Assembly (NCBI RefSeq): GCF_900083545.1
Contig: NZ_LT559262.1
Coordinates: forward strand, 1,955,673-2,019,672
Source: Alistipes provencensis
GTDB lineage: Bacteria; Bacteroidota; Bacteroidia; Bacteroidales; Rikenellaceae
DNA length: 64,000 bases
Reading direction: 5' to 3'
Shown here piece after piece: positions 22,400-31,005 of this stretch. Numbering within the stretch: the first letter of the stretch is position 1; each line of letters starts with the position of its first letter. The notes below the pieces were generated by a model. That model saw only the letters and a list, made by a program, of their open reading frames with translations. It was not told the origin of the DNA and made no database searches. Position numbers and translations under genes: made by a program.

Positions 22400-22900
22400 T
22401 TATCGGAAGCCTTGTGCCCGCATCACTGCCCGGAACATGCTTTTGACGACGATTTTATGGAACGGGCGGATCAGGGTGAAATAGGCGACTCCCAGTTTGT
22501 TGTGGTACTGCACCAGCGTGCTGAGGTAAATGTTCCGGCCCTCGATATAGACCGACAGATAGGCTTTCAGGTGCTTGTCGTCGAGGCTGACGACCATCTC
22601 GTCCGCCGTTTTCGCCGCGACGGTCATCATGCCGAGGCTCTCCCCTTTTTCCAGCGCCTCTTTCAGCGCTTCCCGGTTGCCGTTGGTCTCGGTCTTCAGT
22701 CCGAAAGGCCTGACCAGCAGGTTGCGGAGTTTGAAAAGAAACGCCAGCCAGCCGGGCATCGTCGTCCAGAACGCGGCCATGAGTTTCTCCGGCGGGATGC
22801 GTTCCGTGCCGGGGAATTCTCCCCGGAAGCAGTCGGTGTAATCGGCGGTGTACTGCGCAACGATCGAGTGTGCCGGAAGCGGCGATTGGCGTATTTTCAT
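22400..22900 (-). CDS. DUF2867 domain protein
   Basis: A 166-residue protein (start 22898-22900, MKIRQSPLPAHSI). The pattern fits DUF2867, a family of unknown function related to the lipid-binding SRPBCC/START-like folds: an early TADYTDCFRGEF segment, a GWLAFLFKLRNLLVRPFGL hydrophobic helix, and a C-terminal YHNKLGVAYFTLIRPFHKIVVK stretch. No signal peptide. It converges on tRNA-fMet and has its own promoter. The function is unknown; lipid or hydrophobic ligand binding is only a guess. Confidence 0.75.
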   Translation of the reverse strand: MKIRQSPLPAHSIVAQYTADYTDCFRGEFPGTERIPPEKLMAAFWTTMPGWLAFLFKLRNLLVRPFGLKTETNGNREALKEALEKGESLGMMTVAAKTADEMVVSLDDKHLKAYLSVYIEGRNIYLSTLVQYHNKLGVAYFTLIRPFHKIVVKSMFRAVMRAQGFR

Positions 22901-23120
22901 GGCGAGTGGATAGCGGCAGCCCACGGGCTGCCCGGTTTTGGGTAAAGATACGAAAAATCGGTGGTCGGGTTATCCGGGAGCGATTTATTTTGTATCTTTA
23001 TCTGCGTGGCGGGCTCGTTTTGTAAAAAGCCGGATGCGGGGTTCCGCAGGATAGGCCGGAGATGACCGCGGCGCGCAATTTGCAGGGAACGGACCGTAAT
23101 ACATAAAATTCTTCGAAGCC

Positions 23121-23285
23121 ATGAAAGAGAACAAAGAGACGACATGCACCCCTTGTGAGGAGAAATTCGAGCGTAACATCGACGCAATGGTCAAGGAGGG
23201 CGAAGCTCCCACGGCGAAAGAGCGCCAACGGCGGGAGCAGGAGGTGAAATCGGCGTTTGCCGAGACCGCGAAGGAGCCGAAATAA
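23121..23285 (+). CDS. Small 54-residue CxxC protein
   Basis: An ATG at 23121 opens a 54-codon frame ending TAA at 23283-23285. The protein has an early CTPC motif, is very rich in E and K, and is probably one long helix (KERQRREQEVKSAFAETAKE). A sharp hairpin terminator follows the stop, which supports it as a real gene. A TATCTTTA box lies upstream near 22995. No family recognised; a small zinc- or thiol-related protein is possible. Confidence 0.55.
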   Translation: MKENKETTCTPCEEKFERNIDAMVKEGEAPTAKERQRREQEVKSAFAETAKEPK

Positions 23286-23306
23286 CCGCTCCAACAGGTA
23301 TGAGGG

Positions 23307-23336
23307 CGTCCGCACGGAAATGTGCGGACGTTTTCG
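23307..23336 (+). terminator. Rho-independent terminator
   Basis: CGTCCGCAC (23307-23315) pairs with GTGCGGACG (23322-23330), six-base loop, followed by TTTTCG. Confidence 0.8.
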
Positions 23337-23401
23337 TTTGTGGCGGGTTGCAAAAAAGGCCTGTCGGCTCCGGGAGTGTGGCGATATTTCCGGAAAATGA
23401 T

Positions 23402-23409
23402 TATCTTTG
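23402..23409 (+). promoter_or_regulatory. -7 promoter box of cysK
   Basis: TAtcTTTG, 27 nt before the cysK start codon; no clear -33 box. Confidence 0.5.
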
Positions 23410-23435
23410 CGCGATTCACTCAGGTTAGAATTACG

Positions 23436-24338
23436 ATGAAAAAAAATATTTTGAAAACCATCGGAAATACCCCGATGGTGCGGATTAACCGGCTGTGCCC
23501 GAATCCGAACGTCAACATTTATGCGAAGCTCGAGGGATTCAACCCCACGGGCAGCATCAAGGACCGCATCGCGCTCAAGATGATCGAGGCGGCCGAGCAG
23601 GACGGGCGGCTGACCCCCGGCAAGACCATCATCGAACCCACGTCGGGCAATACGGGCATCGGACTGGCCATCGTGGGGATCGTCAAGGGCTATCCCGTGG
23701 AGATCGTGATGAGCGAGGCGGTGTCGATCGAGCGGCGGAAGATCATCCGTTCCTACGGCGCCAAGGTGATCCTGACGCCCGCTGCCGAGGGTACCGACGG
23801 AGCGATCCGGCTGGCGCGGAAAAAGGTGGCCGAGAATCCCGACGCCTATTTCATGCCCGACCAGTTCGCCAATGCGAGCAACTATCTGGCGCACTACCAG
23901 TCCACGGCGCTGGAGATCTGGCAGCAGACCGGCGGCAAGATCGACTACCTCGTCTGCGCCATCGGGACCTCGGGGACGCTGATGGGCATTTCGCGCTTCC
24001 TGAAGGTGATGAAGCCCGACATCAAGGTCGTCTGCGCACAGCCCATTCGGGGACACTACATTCAGGGTTTGAAGAACATGGAGGAGGCCATCGTGCCCGA
24101 CATCTACGACCCGTCGCAGATCGACGTGCAGGAGATGATCGAGAGCGAGGAGGCGATCGCCATGGCCCGGGAGATCATCGCCAAGGAGGCGATTTTCGCC
24201 GGCATGAGCAGCGGTGCGGCGATGCTGGCGGCCGCACGCACGGCGGAGAAGATCGAGCGCGGCAACATCGTGGTGGTCTTCCCCGACCGGGCCGAGAAAT
24301 ACCTGAGCACGACGATGTTCGACGAGTTCTCGGACTGA
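23436..24338 (+). CDS. cysK: Cysteine synthase (O-acetylserine sulfhydrylase)
   Basis: A 300-residue PLP enzyme of fold type II that joins O-acetylserine and sulfide to form cysteine. The start at 23436 (MKKNILKTIGNTPMV) is the CysK N-terminus. K42 in NPTGSIKDR is the PLP lysine; PTSGNTGIGLA (69-79) binds the substrate carboxylate; AIGTSGTLMG is the PLP-phosphate loop, which usually reads GTGGT, so one glycine is replaced by serine. The C-terminal GMSSGAAMLAA also fits. It is monocistronic between its own promoter and terminator. A CysM-type or related beta-replacement activity cannot be excluded. Confidence 0.92.
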   Translation: MKKNILKTIGNTPMVRINRLCPNPNVNIYAKLEGFNPTGSIKDRIALKMIEAAEQDGRLTPGKTIIEPTSGNTGIGLAIVGIVKGYPVEIVMSEAVSIERRKIIRSYGAKVILTPAAEGTDGAIRLARKKVAENPDAYFMPDQFANASNYLAHYQSTALEIWQQTGGKIDYLVCAIGTSGTLMGISRFLKVMKPDIKVVCAQPIRGHYIQGLKNMEEAIVPDIYDPSQIDVQEMIESEEAIAMAREIIAKEAIFAGMSSGAAMLAAARTAEKIERGNIVVVFPDRAEKYLSTTMFDEFSD

Positions 24339-24357
24339 AAATCCCGATACGAACCGA

Positions 24358-24392
24358 AAAATCCCGCGACCGGATGCCCGGTGCGGGATTTT
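24358..24392. terminator. Terminator between cysK and dsbD
   Basis: AAAATCCCGC-G-ACCGG pairs with CCGGT-GCGGGATTTT (one bulged base) and ends in a T-run; A-run on the other side, so it may serve both convergent genes. Confidence 0.85.
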
Positions 24393-24411
24393 TTCATGCG
24401 CCCGAAGCGCT

Positions 24412-26436
24412 TTATTGCTGGTTTCTGTAGGCCTCGACGCCGCTGCGTAGGAACTCCACGAATCCGGGCACGCTGAGGTCGTAGCCGCGCGGCGGCACGA
24501 GCTCTTTTCCGTCGCGGCCCTGCAACACATAGTAGGGCTGGGCGTTGACCCCGAAGGTTTTCAGGGCGTAGTAGGAGTTGATCTTGCCGAGGCTTTTCAG
24601 CACTTTCCCCGAATCGGTCGTGACCCATTCGCTCTCGGGAAGCACTTTCTTGTCGTCGGAGAAAAGCGCGACGATCACATAGTCGTTGCGCAGGATGTCC
24701 AGCACCTGCGGATCGGACCACACGCGGGCCTCCATTTCGCGGCAGTTGACGCATCCGTGGCCCGTGAAGTCGATGAAGAGGGGTTTTCCGACCTTCGCGG
24801 CATAGGCTTCGGCCTCCGGGAGATCGAAGAAACCCTCGAGGTTGTGCGGCAGGTGGAGGAAATCGCTGTGCTTGGGTTTCCGCCCGTCGACGGTCAGCAG
24901 CATGCGCGCATCGCCGCCGGTCGTTGAAACCGGGCCGCCCTGTCCGACGACGAAGTCCTGCGTATGCAGAGGCGGGAGGTAGCCCGAGAGACCTTTCAGC
25001 GGGGCTCCCCACATGCCGGGGATGAGGTAGACGACGAACGAGAACGTGACGATCGCCAGCGCCAGACGGCCCACGCCCAGATAGGGCATGTCGCTGTCGT
25101 GGGCGAACTTGATTTTCCCCAGCAGATATAATCCCAGCAACGAGAAAACCACGATCCAAACGGCGAGGTAGATTTCGCGGTCGAGCAGCCCCCAGTGGTA
25201 GGTCTGGTCGGCTACCGAGAGGAATTTCATGCCCAGTGCGACTTCGATGAATCCCAGTACGACTTTTACCGAGTTGAGCCATCCGCCGCTTTTGGGCAGT
25301 TTCTTGAGCATCGCGGGGAAGAACGCGAAGAGCGTGAACGGCAGTGCGAAGGCCAGCGAGAAAGCCAGCATGGTGATGATCGGAGTCCAGAACTCTCCGG
25401 CGGTGGATTTGATGAGCACCGAGCCCACGATGGGGCCCGTACAGGAGAACGACACCAGCACAAGCGTCAGGGCCATGAAGAAGATGCCCGCAAGCCCCTT
25501 GGAGTCGGCTTTGGAGTCGGTTTTGTTCACCATCCACGAGGGCATCGTGATTTCGAACGCCCCGAAGAACGATGCGGCGAAGACCATGAACACGAGGAAG
25601 AACAGGATGTTCGGCAGCCAGTGCGTGGCCAGCCAGTTGAAGATATCGGCCGTCACGGCGTCGCCGCCCAGCACGCGGGTGATGAGGATGATGGCGGCGA
25701 TGGGCAGCGTGTAGAGGGCTACGATGAAGAATCCGTACATGCCGGCACGGATGCGGCCCAATGCGGGGCTTCCGGCGCTCTTCATGAAGAACGAGACGGT
25801 CATCGGGACCATCGGGAAGACGCAGGGGGTCAGCAGGGCCGCAAAGCCCCATAGGATGGCTTCGATGATCAGCGCCCACAGCGATCCGCCGCCTGCGGCG
25901 TCTTTCTGCGCGGGAGCGACCTCGGCGGCCGGGGCTTTTTCAGGCTCCGCCGGGGCGGTTGCCGCCGCACTCCCGGGCGTCGAACCCGCGGGAATGGCAA
26001 TCGTCAGCTCCGTGTCGTCGGGGGGCATGCAGCTCGTGTCGTTGCAGAGCATCCACTCGATCTGGGCCTTGACGGAGGATTCCGGCACCGCGAGTTTCAC
26101 CCGCTGGGCGAACCGGGCCTTTCCGGCGAAGGTGCCGATCTCCATCTCGAAGGTCTTGTCGTAGTGGCGGTCGGGTTGGGTGAGCTGCTCGACGTCGCCC
26201 TCGAGGGTCACGCCCTCGCCGGGCGTAAAGACGATGGTGGTGGCATTGGGGCCGCCCTCGTAGGGGCCCATGTCGTACATATGGTAGGGTGCCGGGATCG
26301 AGGTTTCGAGCACGATCCGGTAGGCGTCGCCTTCGAGGTGCTCCACCGTGCTTTTCCAGTCGGCGTTCTGCGCTCCGGCTGTCGCGGCGAGGAGGGCCGC
26401 AATGACCGGCAATAGGCTGCGAATCAGTTTGTACAT
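24412..26436 (-). CDS. dsbD: Thiol:disulfide interchange protein DsbD
   Basis: A 674-residue inner-membrane protein that carries reducing power from cytoplasmic thioredoxin to the periplasm. After a signal peptide (residues 1-22) comes the N-terminal periplasmic domain with a CNDTSC pair (about 130-136), then a low-complexity A/E/P linker. An eight-helix central domain follows, with its redox cysteines in LLTPCVFPMVP and SFSCTGPIVG. The C-terminal thioredoxin domain has the active site HGCVNCREME. All three cysteine pairs are present. Expected partners include cytochrome maturation and TlpA-like proteins; the nearby TlpA-like lipoprotein, however, lacks cysteines. Confidence 0.95.
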   Translation of the reverse strand: MYKLIRSLLPVIAALLAATAGAQNADWKSTVEHLEGDAYRIVLETSIPAPYHMYDMGPYEGGPNATTIVFTPGEGVTLEGDVEQLTQPDRHYDKTFEMEIGTFAGKARFAQRVKLAVPESSVKAQIEWMLCNDTSCMPPDDTELTIAIPAGSTPGSAAATAPAEPEKAPAAEVAPAQKDAAGGGSLWALIIEAILWGFAALLTPCVFPMVPMTVSFFMKSAGSPALGRIRAGMYGFFIVALYTLPIAAIILITRVLGGDAVTADIFNWLATHWLPNILFFLVFMVFAASFFGAFEITMPSWMVNKTDSKADSKGLAGIFFMALTLVLVSFSCTGPIVGSVLIKSTAGEFWTPIITMLAFSLAFALPFTLFAFFPAMLKKLPKSGGWLNSVKVVLGFIEVALGMKFLSVADQTYHWGLLDREIYLAVWIVVFSLLGLYLLGKIKFAHDSDMPYLGVGRLALAIVTFSFVVYLIPGMWGAPLKGLSGYLPPLHTQDFVVGQGGPVSTTGGDARMLLTVDGRKPKHSDFLHLPHNLEGFFDLPEAEAYAAKVGKPLFIDFTGHGCVNCREMEARVWSDPQVLDILRNDYVIVALFSDDKKVLPESEWVTTDSGKVLKSLGKINSYYALKTFGVNAQPYYVLQGRDGKELVPPRGYDLSVPGFVEFLRSGVEAYRNQQ

Positions 26437-26459
26437 AGTCGTAACGCGTTATATTTTGA

Positions 26460-26467
26460 CAAATATA
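26460..26467 (-). promoter_or_regulatory. -7 promoter box of dsbD
   Basis: The minus strand reads TATATTTG, 24 nt before the dsbD start codon. Confidence 0.55.
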
Positions 26468-26501
26468 CGGGTTTTTTGCGGAAAATGAGTACATTCGCAT
26501 A

Positions 26502-27398
26502 ATGATTCGAATGTCACTCGTCATCCCCACCCATAACCGTGCCGCACAACTCATCGCGGCGCTTGAATCCGTCGTGCGTCAGAACCTGCCGCCGCACATG
26601 TGGGAATGCGTGGTGGTGAACAACAACTCCACGGACAATACTGTGATGCGTTTCGAAAATTTTGCCGAGGCGCATCCGGGCGTCACCCTGCGGCTCGTCA
26701 CGGAGGAGGGCCCCGGTGTGTCGTATGCCCGCAACCGGGGGTTGCAGGAGGCCAAGGCGCCGCTGGTGGCTTTCATCGACGACGATGAGCGGGTGAATCC
26801 GGGGTTCCTGCGTGCCTATCTCGACTTTTTCGACACGCATCCCGAGGCCGTCGTGGCCGGGGGACGCATCGTCGCCGAATATCCCAAGGGGCGTCCCGGC
26901 TGGATGTCGAAATACGTCGAGATGCCGATCGCCAATCCGATGGATTTCGGTCCCGACGTGCGTCCGTTCCCTGCGGGACGGGTTCCGGGGGGCGGCAACA
27001 TGGCTTTCCGGCGTGCCGGACTGGCGGGTTACGGCGGATTCGATCCCACGTTGGGACGCGTGAACGGCGAGTTGATCGGCGGTGAGGAGAACGACTTTTT
27101 CGAGAGACTTCTGGCGGGCGGCGAGACGATCTGGTATGTGCCGGACGCGGTGATGTGGCATGTCATTCCGCCCGCGAAACTCACCGAGACCTATTTCCGG
27201 AAACTGAGCTACAACGTCGGTGTCAGCCAGCGGCTCCGGGCGCAGATTCACCGCCGGCTGCCCAAGACCTACGTCCTTGAACTGGCCAAATGGGTGGCGA
27301 CACTCGGGCTGTGCCTGACGATGCCTCCCCGCAGGTCGGTCTGGCTGCTGCGCATGCGCAGCGAGATCAGCCGGGGCCTGTTCACGAAGATAAAATGA
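26502..27398 (+). CDS. Family 2 glycosyltransferase
   Basis: A 298-residue GT-A fold enzyme. SLVIPTHNRAAQLIAALESV forms the nucleotide-binding start, NNNSTDNT follows, FIDDDERVNPGFL gives the DxD metal site (about residues 90-95), and a GGGNMAFRR plus GGEENDFFERLL stretch holds the acceptor and catalytic acid region. It probably transfers a sugar from an NDP-sugar to a surface glycan; donor and acceptor cannot be told. A second ATG three codons in is an alternative start. It is divergent from dsbD and not in an obvious polysaccharide cluster. Confidence 0.88.
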   Translation: MIRMSLVIPTHNRAAQLIAALESVVRQNLPPHMWECVVVNNNSTDNTVMRFENFAEAHPGVTLRLVTEEGPGVSYARNRGLQEAKAPLVAFIDDDERVNPGFLRAYLDFFDTHPEAVVAGGRIVAEYPKGRPGWMSKYVEMPIANPMDFGPDVRPFPAGRVPGGGNMAFRRAGLAGYGGFDPTLGRVNGELIGGEENDFFERLLAGGETIWYVPDAVMWHVIPPAKLTETYFRKLSYNVGVSQRLRAQIHRRLPKTYVLELAKWVATLGLCLTMPPRRSVWLLRMRSEISRGLFTKIK

Positions 27399-27430
27399 AA
27401 AACCGCAGCCGAAAGCTGCGGTTTTATTTT
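27399..27430. terminator. Bidirectional terminator
   Basis: AAAACCGCAGC (27399-27409) pairs with GCTGCGGTTTT (27415-27425) around loop CGAAA, with A-run before and T-run after; it lies between convergent genes. Confidence 0.88.
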
Positions 27431-28432
27431 TTAGAACAAATACTTCTCGTTTTTCACTTTGCTGACCAACCGGTGGATGTCGGCCCATGCCTCCTCGCCG
27501 AAAGTCGTGCCCACGACCTCGATCACCTTGCCGGCGGTGATGGCGCCGATCGTCCCGCACTGGCGGAGCGAAAGCCCGTCGCAGAGTCCCGCGAGGAAGC
27601 CCGCGGCGTAAAAGTCCCCGGCTCCGGTGGTGTCCACGCGCTTGGCCGCGGCCATGATGCCCACATGTACGACCTCGTCCCCCTGCTTGATCATCGCACC
27701 CTTGATGCCGATCTTGACCACGGCCAGTTCACACATCTCGGAAATGGCTTGCAGGGCGTTCAGCGGCTCGCCTTCGCAGGTGAAGGTCTTGGCCTCGTCC
27801 TCGTTGGCGAAGACGATGTCCACATAGTCGCGCACCAGTCCGCGCAGGAATTCGAGGTTCTCGGCGACGATGTTGAAACTTGCCAGATCGATGGCGACCT
27901 TCAGTCCGCACTCTTTGGCTGTGCGGGCGGCTTTGAGGATCAGTTCGTGGTTCTGGACCAGATACCCTTCGACATAAAGGCAGTCGTAGCCGTCGAAGAT
28001 CGTCGGTTCGATCTCGTCGGCCGAGAGCTCCAGCGCGGCGCCCAGATGGGTGACCATCGTGCGCTCGCCGTCCGCCGAGATCAGCGACACGCATTTGCCC
28101 GAACGCTCTTTGCCGCGGAAGATGATCGGCTCGATGCCGAGGTTGTCCAGCGCCTGCACGAAGAAATCGCCCGTGGTGTCGGGACCTACCTTGCCGATGA
28201 ACCCGACGCTGCTGCCCAGTTGCGCCATGGCCCGGATGGTGTTGCCGGCCGATCCGCCGAGCGAGAGCGAATAGGGGAGCCCTGCCACCGATTTCGAGAT
28301 CTCGGTCTGCAGTTTGGTGTCCACGAGGCTCATCGAGCCCTTGGCTAATTTGAACCTCCCCAGCACGGAGTCGGTTTTCAGGTTGACCAGCATGTCCGTA
28401 AGGGCGTTGCCGATGCCGATGACGCGTTTCAT
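27431..28432 (-). CDS. PfkB-family carbohydrate/nucleoside kinase (adenosine kinase-like)
   Basis: A 333-residue ribokinase-fold kinase. The N-terminal VIGIGNALTDMLV and LGGSAGNTIRAMAQLG are the PfkB signature 1 region, and DTTGAGDFYAAGFLAGL holds the anion hole and catalytic aspartate of signature 2. SADGERTMVTHLGAA is typical of the adenosine-kinase-like subgroup widespread in Bacteroidetes. It transfers phosphate from ATP to a sugar or nucleoside; adenosine is the best guess. It lies 28 bp behind pfkA and is likely co-transcribed with it. Confidence 0.88.
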   Translation of the reverse strand: MKRVIGIGNALTDMLVNLKTDSVLGRFKLAKGSMSLVDTKLQTEISKSVAGLPYSLSLGGSAGNTIRAMAQLGSSVGFIGKVGPDTTGDFFVQALDNLGIEPIIFRGKERSGKCVSLISADGERTMVTHLGAALELSADEIEPTIFDGYDCLYVEGYLVQNHELILKAARTAKECGLKVAIDLASFNIVAENLEFLRGLVRDYVDIVFANEDEAKTFTCEGEPLNALQAISEMCELAVVKIGIKGAMIKQGDEVVHVGIMAAAKRVDTTGAGDFYAAGFLAGLCDGLSLRQCGTIGAITAGKVIEVVGTTFGEEAWADIHRLVSKVKNEKYLF

Positions 28433-28460
28433 TTGCTTGAGTTCGGGTATTTTTCGGTTC

Positions 28461-29441
28461 CTATATCGACAGTATCTTTACGAGGTCCAGCGCACCGCGG
28501 TCGATGCCCTTGTCGTGCTTCACGGCCTTGGCGAAAGGCACATAGACGATCTTGCCGTTCATCGTGCCGATCATCACGTTGCGCTGCCCGTCGAGGATGG
28601 CCTCGATGGCCGCCTCACCCATGCGCGAAGCGAGGATGCGGTCCACGGCCGTCGGCGAACCGCCGCGTTGGATGTGGCCCAGAATCGTCACACGGGCGTC
28701 GTACTGCGGAAACTCCTTCTTCACACGTTCGGCCAGCGCCGTGGCGCCGCCCGTCTTGGGGTTCTCCGCGACGATCACGATCGCCGAGTTCTTGCTCTTG
28801 CGGAAGCCGTGGTTGATGAGTTCGGCCAACTGGTCGACCTCGGTCTCCATCTCCGGGATGATCGCGGCCTCGGAACCCGTGGCGATGGCGCTGTTGAGCG
28901 CCAGATAGCCTGCCGTGTGGCCCATCACCTCGACGAAGAACAACCGTTCGTGACTCGACGCCGTGTCGCGCAGTTTGTCGACCGCCTCCATGATGGTGTT
29001 CAGCGCCGTGTCGTAGCCGATCGTCGAATCGGTTCCCCCGAGGTCGTTGTCGATCGTTCCGGGAAGACCCACGATCGGTACGTTGAACTCCTCGGCGAAG
29101 ATGCCCGCGCCGGTCAGCGAACCGTCGCCGCCGATCACCACCAGTGCGTCGATTCCCGCGGCGACCATGTTGTCGTAGGCGGCCTTGCGGCCTTCGGGAG
29201 TCGTGAACTCCTGACTGCGCGCCGTCTTGAGGATCGTGCCGCCCAACTGGATGATGTTGCTGACGCTTTGCGACTTGAATTCGACGATCTCGTTGAATAC
29301 AAGTCCTTTGTATCCGCGCATGATTCCTTTCACGGTAAATCCGTTGAAAATCGCGCTGCGCGTCACCGCGCGTATTGCGGCATTCATGCCCGGGGCGTCA
29401 CCGCCCGAGGTCAGGATGCCGATGCTTTTGATTCCGGCCAT
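28461..29441 (-). CDS. pfkA: ATP-dependent 6-phosphofructokinase
   Basis: A 326-residue glycolytic enzyme that phosphorylates fructose 6-phosphate. The start at 29439-29441 ([20 protein letters not shown]) is the classic PfkA opening with the ATP-binding [15 protein letters not shown] binds ATP/Mg; [18 protein letters not shown] holds the catalytic aspartate; [12 protein letters not shown] and [15 protein letters not shown] bind the substrate. The GGDGS motif fits an ATP-type enzyme. The longer open frame upstream crosses the promoter repeats and is not coding. Confidence 0.96.
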   Translation of the reverse strand: MAGIKSIGILTSGGDAPGMNAAIRAVTRSAIFNGFTVKGIMRGYKGLVFNEIVEFKSQSVSNIIQLGGTILKTARSQEFTTPEGRKAAYDNMVAAGIDALVVIGGDGSLTGAGIFAEEFNVPIVGLPGTIDNDLGGTDSTIGYDTALNTIMEAVDKLRDTASSHERLFFVEVMGHTAGYLALNSAIATGSEAAIIPEMETEVDQLAELINHGFRKSKNSAIVIVAENPKTGGATALAERVKKEFPQYDARVTILGHIQRGGSPTAVDRILASRMGEAAIEAILDGQRNVMIGTMNGKIVYVPFAKAVKHDKGIDRGALDLVKILSI

Positions 29442-29471
29442 ACTCTCATTTGCTTTTAAGACAAAACTTCC

Positions 29472-29568
29472 CAAAGGTACAAAAAAGTCGGATGGATTCA
29501 AAACCGAATCGTGTGCGGCTCGGCAGAACCTCCCGACAACTGAAAGGGTCGTTACGCCCCCAAAGGTA
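29472..29568 (-). promoter_or_regulatory. Two promoters 89 bp apart, one carried by a dispersed repeat
   Basis: On the minus strand TACCTTTG occurs at 29561-29568 and again at 29472-29479, exactly 89 bp apart as in front of the TlpA-like gene. The segment 29472-29556 is a third copy of that 89-bp unit (CGTAACGACCCTTT ... TTTTTTGTACCTTTG), with TTTTG 19 nt before the -7 box. It would drive pfkA. Confidence 0.8.
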
Positions 29569-29597
29569 GTAAAATATTTTAAAAATTTCAAAAAATA

Positions 29598-29624
29598 AGG
29601 GCGGCCCAAAAAGGATGCCGCCCT
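29598..29624 (-). terminator. Terminator of the PspC/GIN operon
   Basis: AGGGCGGC and GCCGCCCT form an 8-bp stem; on the minus strand it is followed by TATTTTTTG. It lies about 40 bp behind the last gene of the operon. Confidence 0.75.
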
Positions 29625-29661
29625 CCGAAAATGAACTTTTTATTTGAAAACTGCGCAGCGC

Positions 29662-30984
29662 TTATTCCTTTGCGTCGGTTAGGGAGTCCGCCCGGTCACC
29701 GGCGGTGATGCTCACCGAGGCTTTTCCGCCTTTTCCGCCGGCCTGAACCGAGACCTCCTTGCCGTCGGCGTTGACCCGCAGGCGTCCCTGTTTCTTGTCG
29801 ACCGTGATGTCGATCGACTTCGAGGGCACGGCGATGTGGAGAATCTTGCGCCCCTCCTCGATCACGCTCTCGTCGTCGTAATCTTCGAGCAGGCGCTCCA
29901 GCGTCGTGGTGTCGCCGTCGATGACGATCTCGCTCCGGAACACCTGTTCGATGGCGTCGCGCCTCTTGCGGAGCTTGTCGCCCACGTTCTCGCGGATGGC
30001 CACGCACGAAACGGCGATGATCGAGGCGAGCCACAGCAGGAAGATGGCCAGAACGGTCTTGCCGCCGGGTTTGCGCGAGGCGATCAGGCACATCAGCACA
30101 TAGATCAGCAGGATCAGCGGGATCAGTCCGGCCAGTATGCCGAGGCTTGCGACCCAGATCGAGACAGTGTTGCCCAGAATTTCGGGGGCGAAAAGGCTCT
30201 CTCCGCCGACGATGAGGGCGAAGAGCCCGATTATCAGGGCGCAGGCGCCCATGATGAGCCCGAAGACGAGGAATCCGGCGAAGATCTTCAGCAGGATGAG
30301 CACGACTTTGCCGAAGACCGAGACCGCCTCGGCGATGATCGGTTTGGCCCGGGCGTCGGGGTCGGCGCAGGCCGAAGCCGCCGTGACGTCGCCGATGGAC
30401 TGCGCGGTGATCTTCTCGCCGTTCATTTCGAGTTTCTGCCGTGCCGTGCGGGGTGCCGGGACGGCGAACCACATGATGAAGTAGCAGATCAGGAAGATGC
30501 CGAACAGGTTGCCGAACATCGGGCTGAACCAAGGCAGGAAAGGAAGCCATCCGAAGCAGGTGAGCAGCAGCGGCAGGAACAGCCCGAGCCGCACCCACAC
30601 GGGGTCGATGTCGAAATATTTGCCGATGCCGGCGCAGACGCCGCCCAGCTTGGCGTTCTCCGTGTCGCGGTAGAGGCGGCGCGGGATGCGCGGGGTGTCG
30701 CAGTGCAGGTCGTGATCGGCACTCTGGTCGGAGATGTCCTCGGCGGAGCCCATCTGCTGGATGATGTTCAGGATCAGGGGCTTTTCTACGACGCGGGTGT
30801 TGTCCTGCGCCGAGAGGATCAGTTCGGCGATGCGGGCTTCGATGTCGGCGACAATCTCCGCGCCGTCGGGCGCTTCCCTGTAGCTCTTTTTCAGGCTGTC
30901 GAGATAGGCTTCGAGGGCCTCGTAGGCGTCGGTGTCCATCGTGAACGCCACGCCCGATATGCTGCATTTCTTAACCTCTTTCAT
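29662..30984 (-). CDS. PspC-domain membrane protein (large)
   Basis: A 440-residue protein. Residues ~1-80 are a helical segment shared with the small PspC protein at 32388 (FTMDTDAYEALEAYLDSLKK). The PspC domain follows at ~102-175 (RLYRDTENAKLGGVCAGIGKYFDIDPVWVR, a first helix, then the FIMWFAVP end). Three to four more membrane helices are seen between ~225 and 345, and a soluble beta-rich tail follows. PspC-type proteins sense envelope stress in proteobacteria; in Bacteroidetes the role is not settled. It is the last gene of the PspC-PspC-PadR-GIN-PspC operon. Confidence 0.85.
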   Translation of the reverse strand: MKEVKKCSISGVAFTMDTDAYEALEAYLDSLKKSYREAPDGAEIVADIEARIAELILSAQDNTRVVEKPLILNIIQQMGSAEDISDQSADHDLHCDTPRIPRRLYRDTENAKLGGVCAGIGKYFDIDPVWVRLGLFLPLLLTCFGWLPFLPWFSPMFGNLFGIFLICYFIMWFAVPAPRTARQKLEMNGEKITAQSIGDVTAASACADPDARAKPIIAEAVSVFGKVVLILLKIFAGFLVFGLIMGACALIIGLFALIVGGESLFAPEILGNTVSIWVASLGILAGLIPLILLIYVLMCLIASRKPGGKTVLAIFLLWLASIIAVSCVAIRENVGDKLRKRRDAIEQVFRSEIVIDGDTTTLERLLEDYDDESVIEEGRKILHIAVPSKSIDITVDKKQGRLRVNADGKEVSVQAGGKGGKASVSITAGDRADSLTDAKE

Positions 30985-31005
30985 GGTTGTCGGGTGCTTC
31001 GGGAA

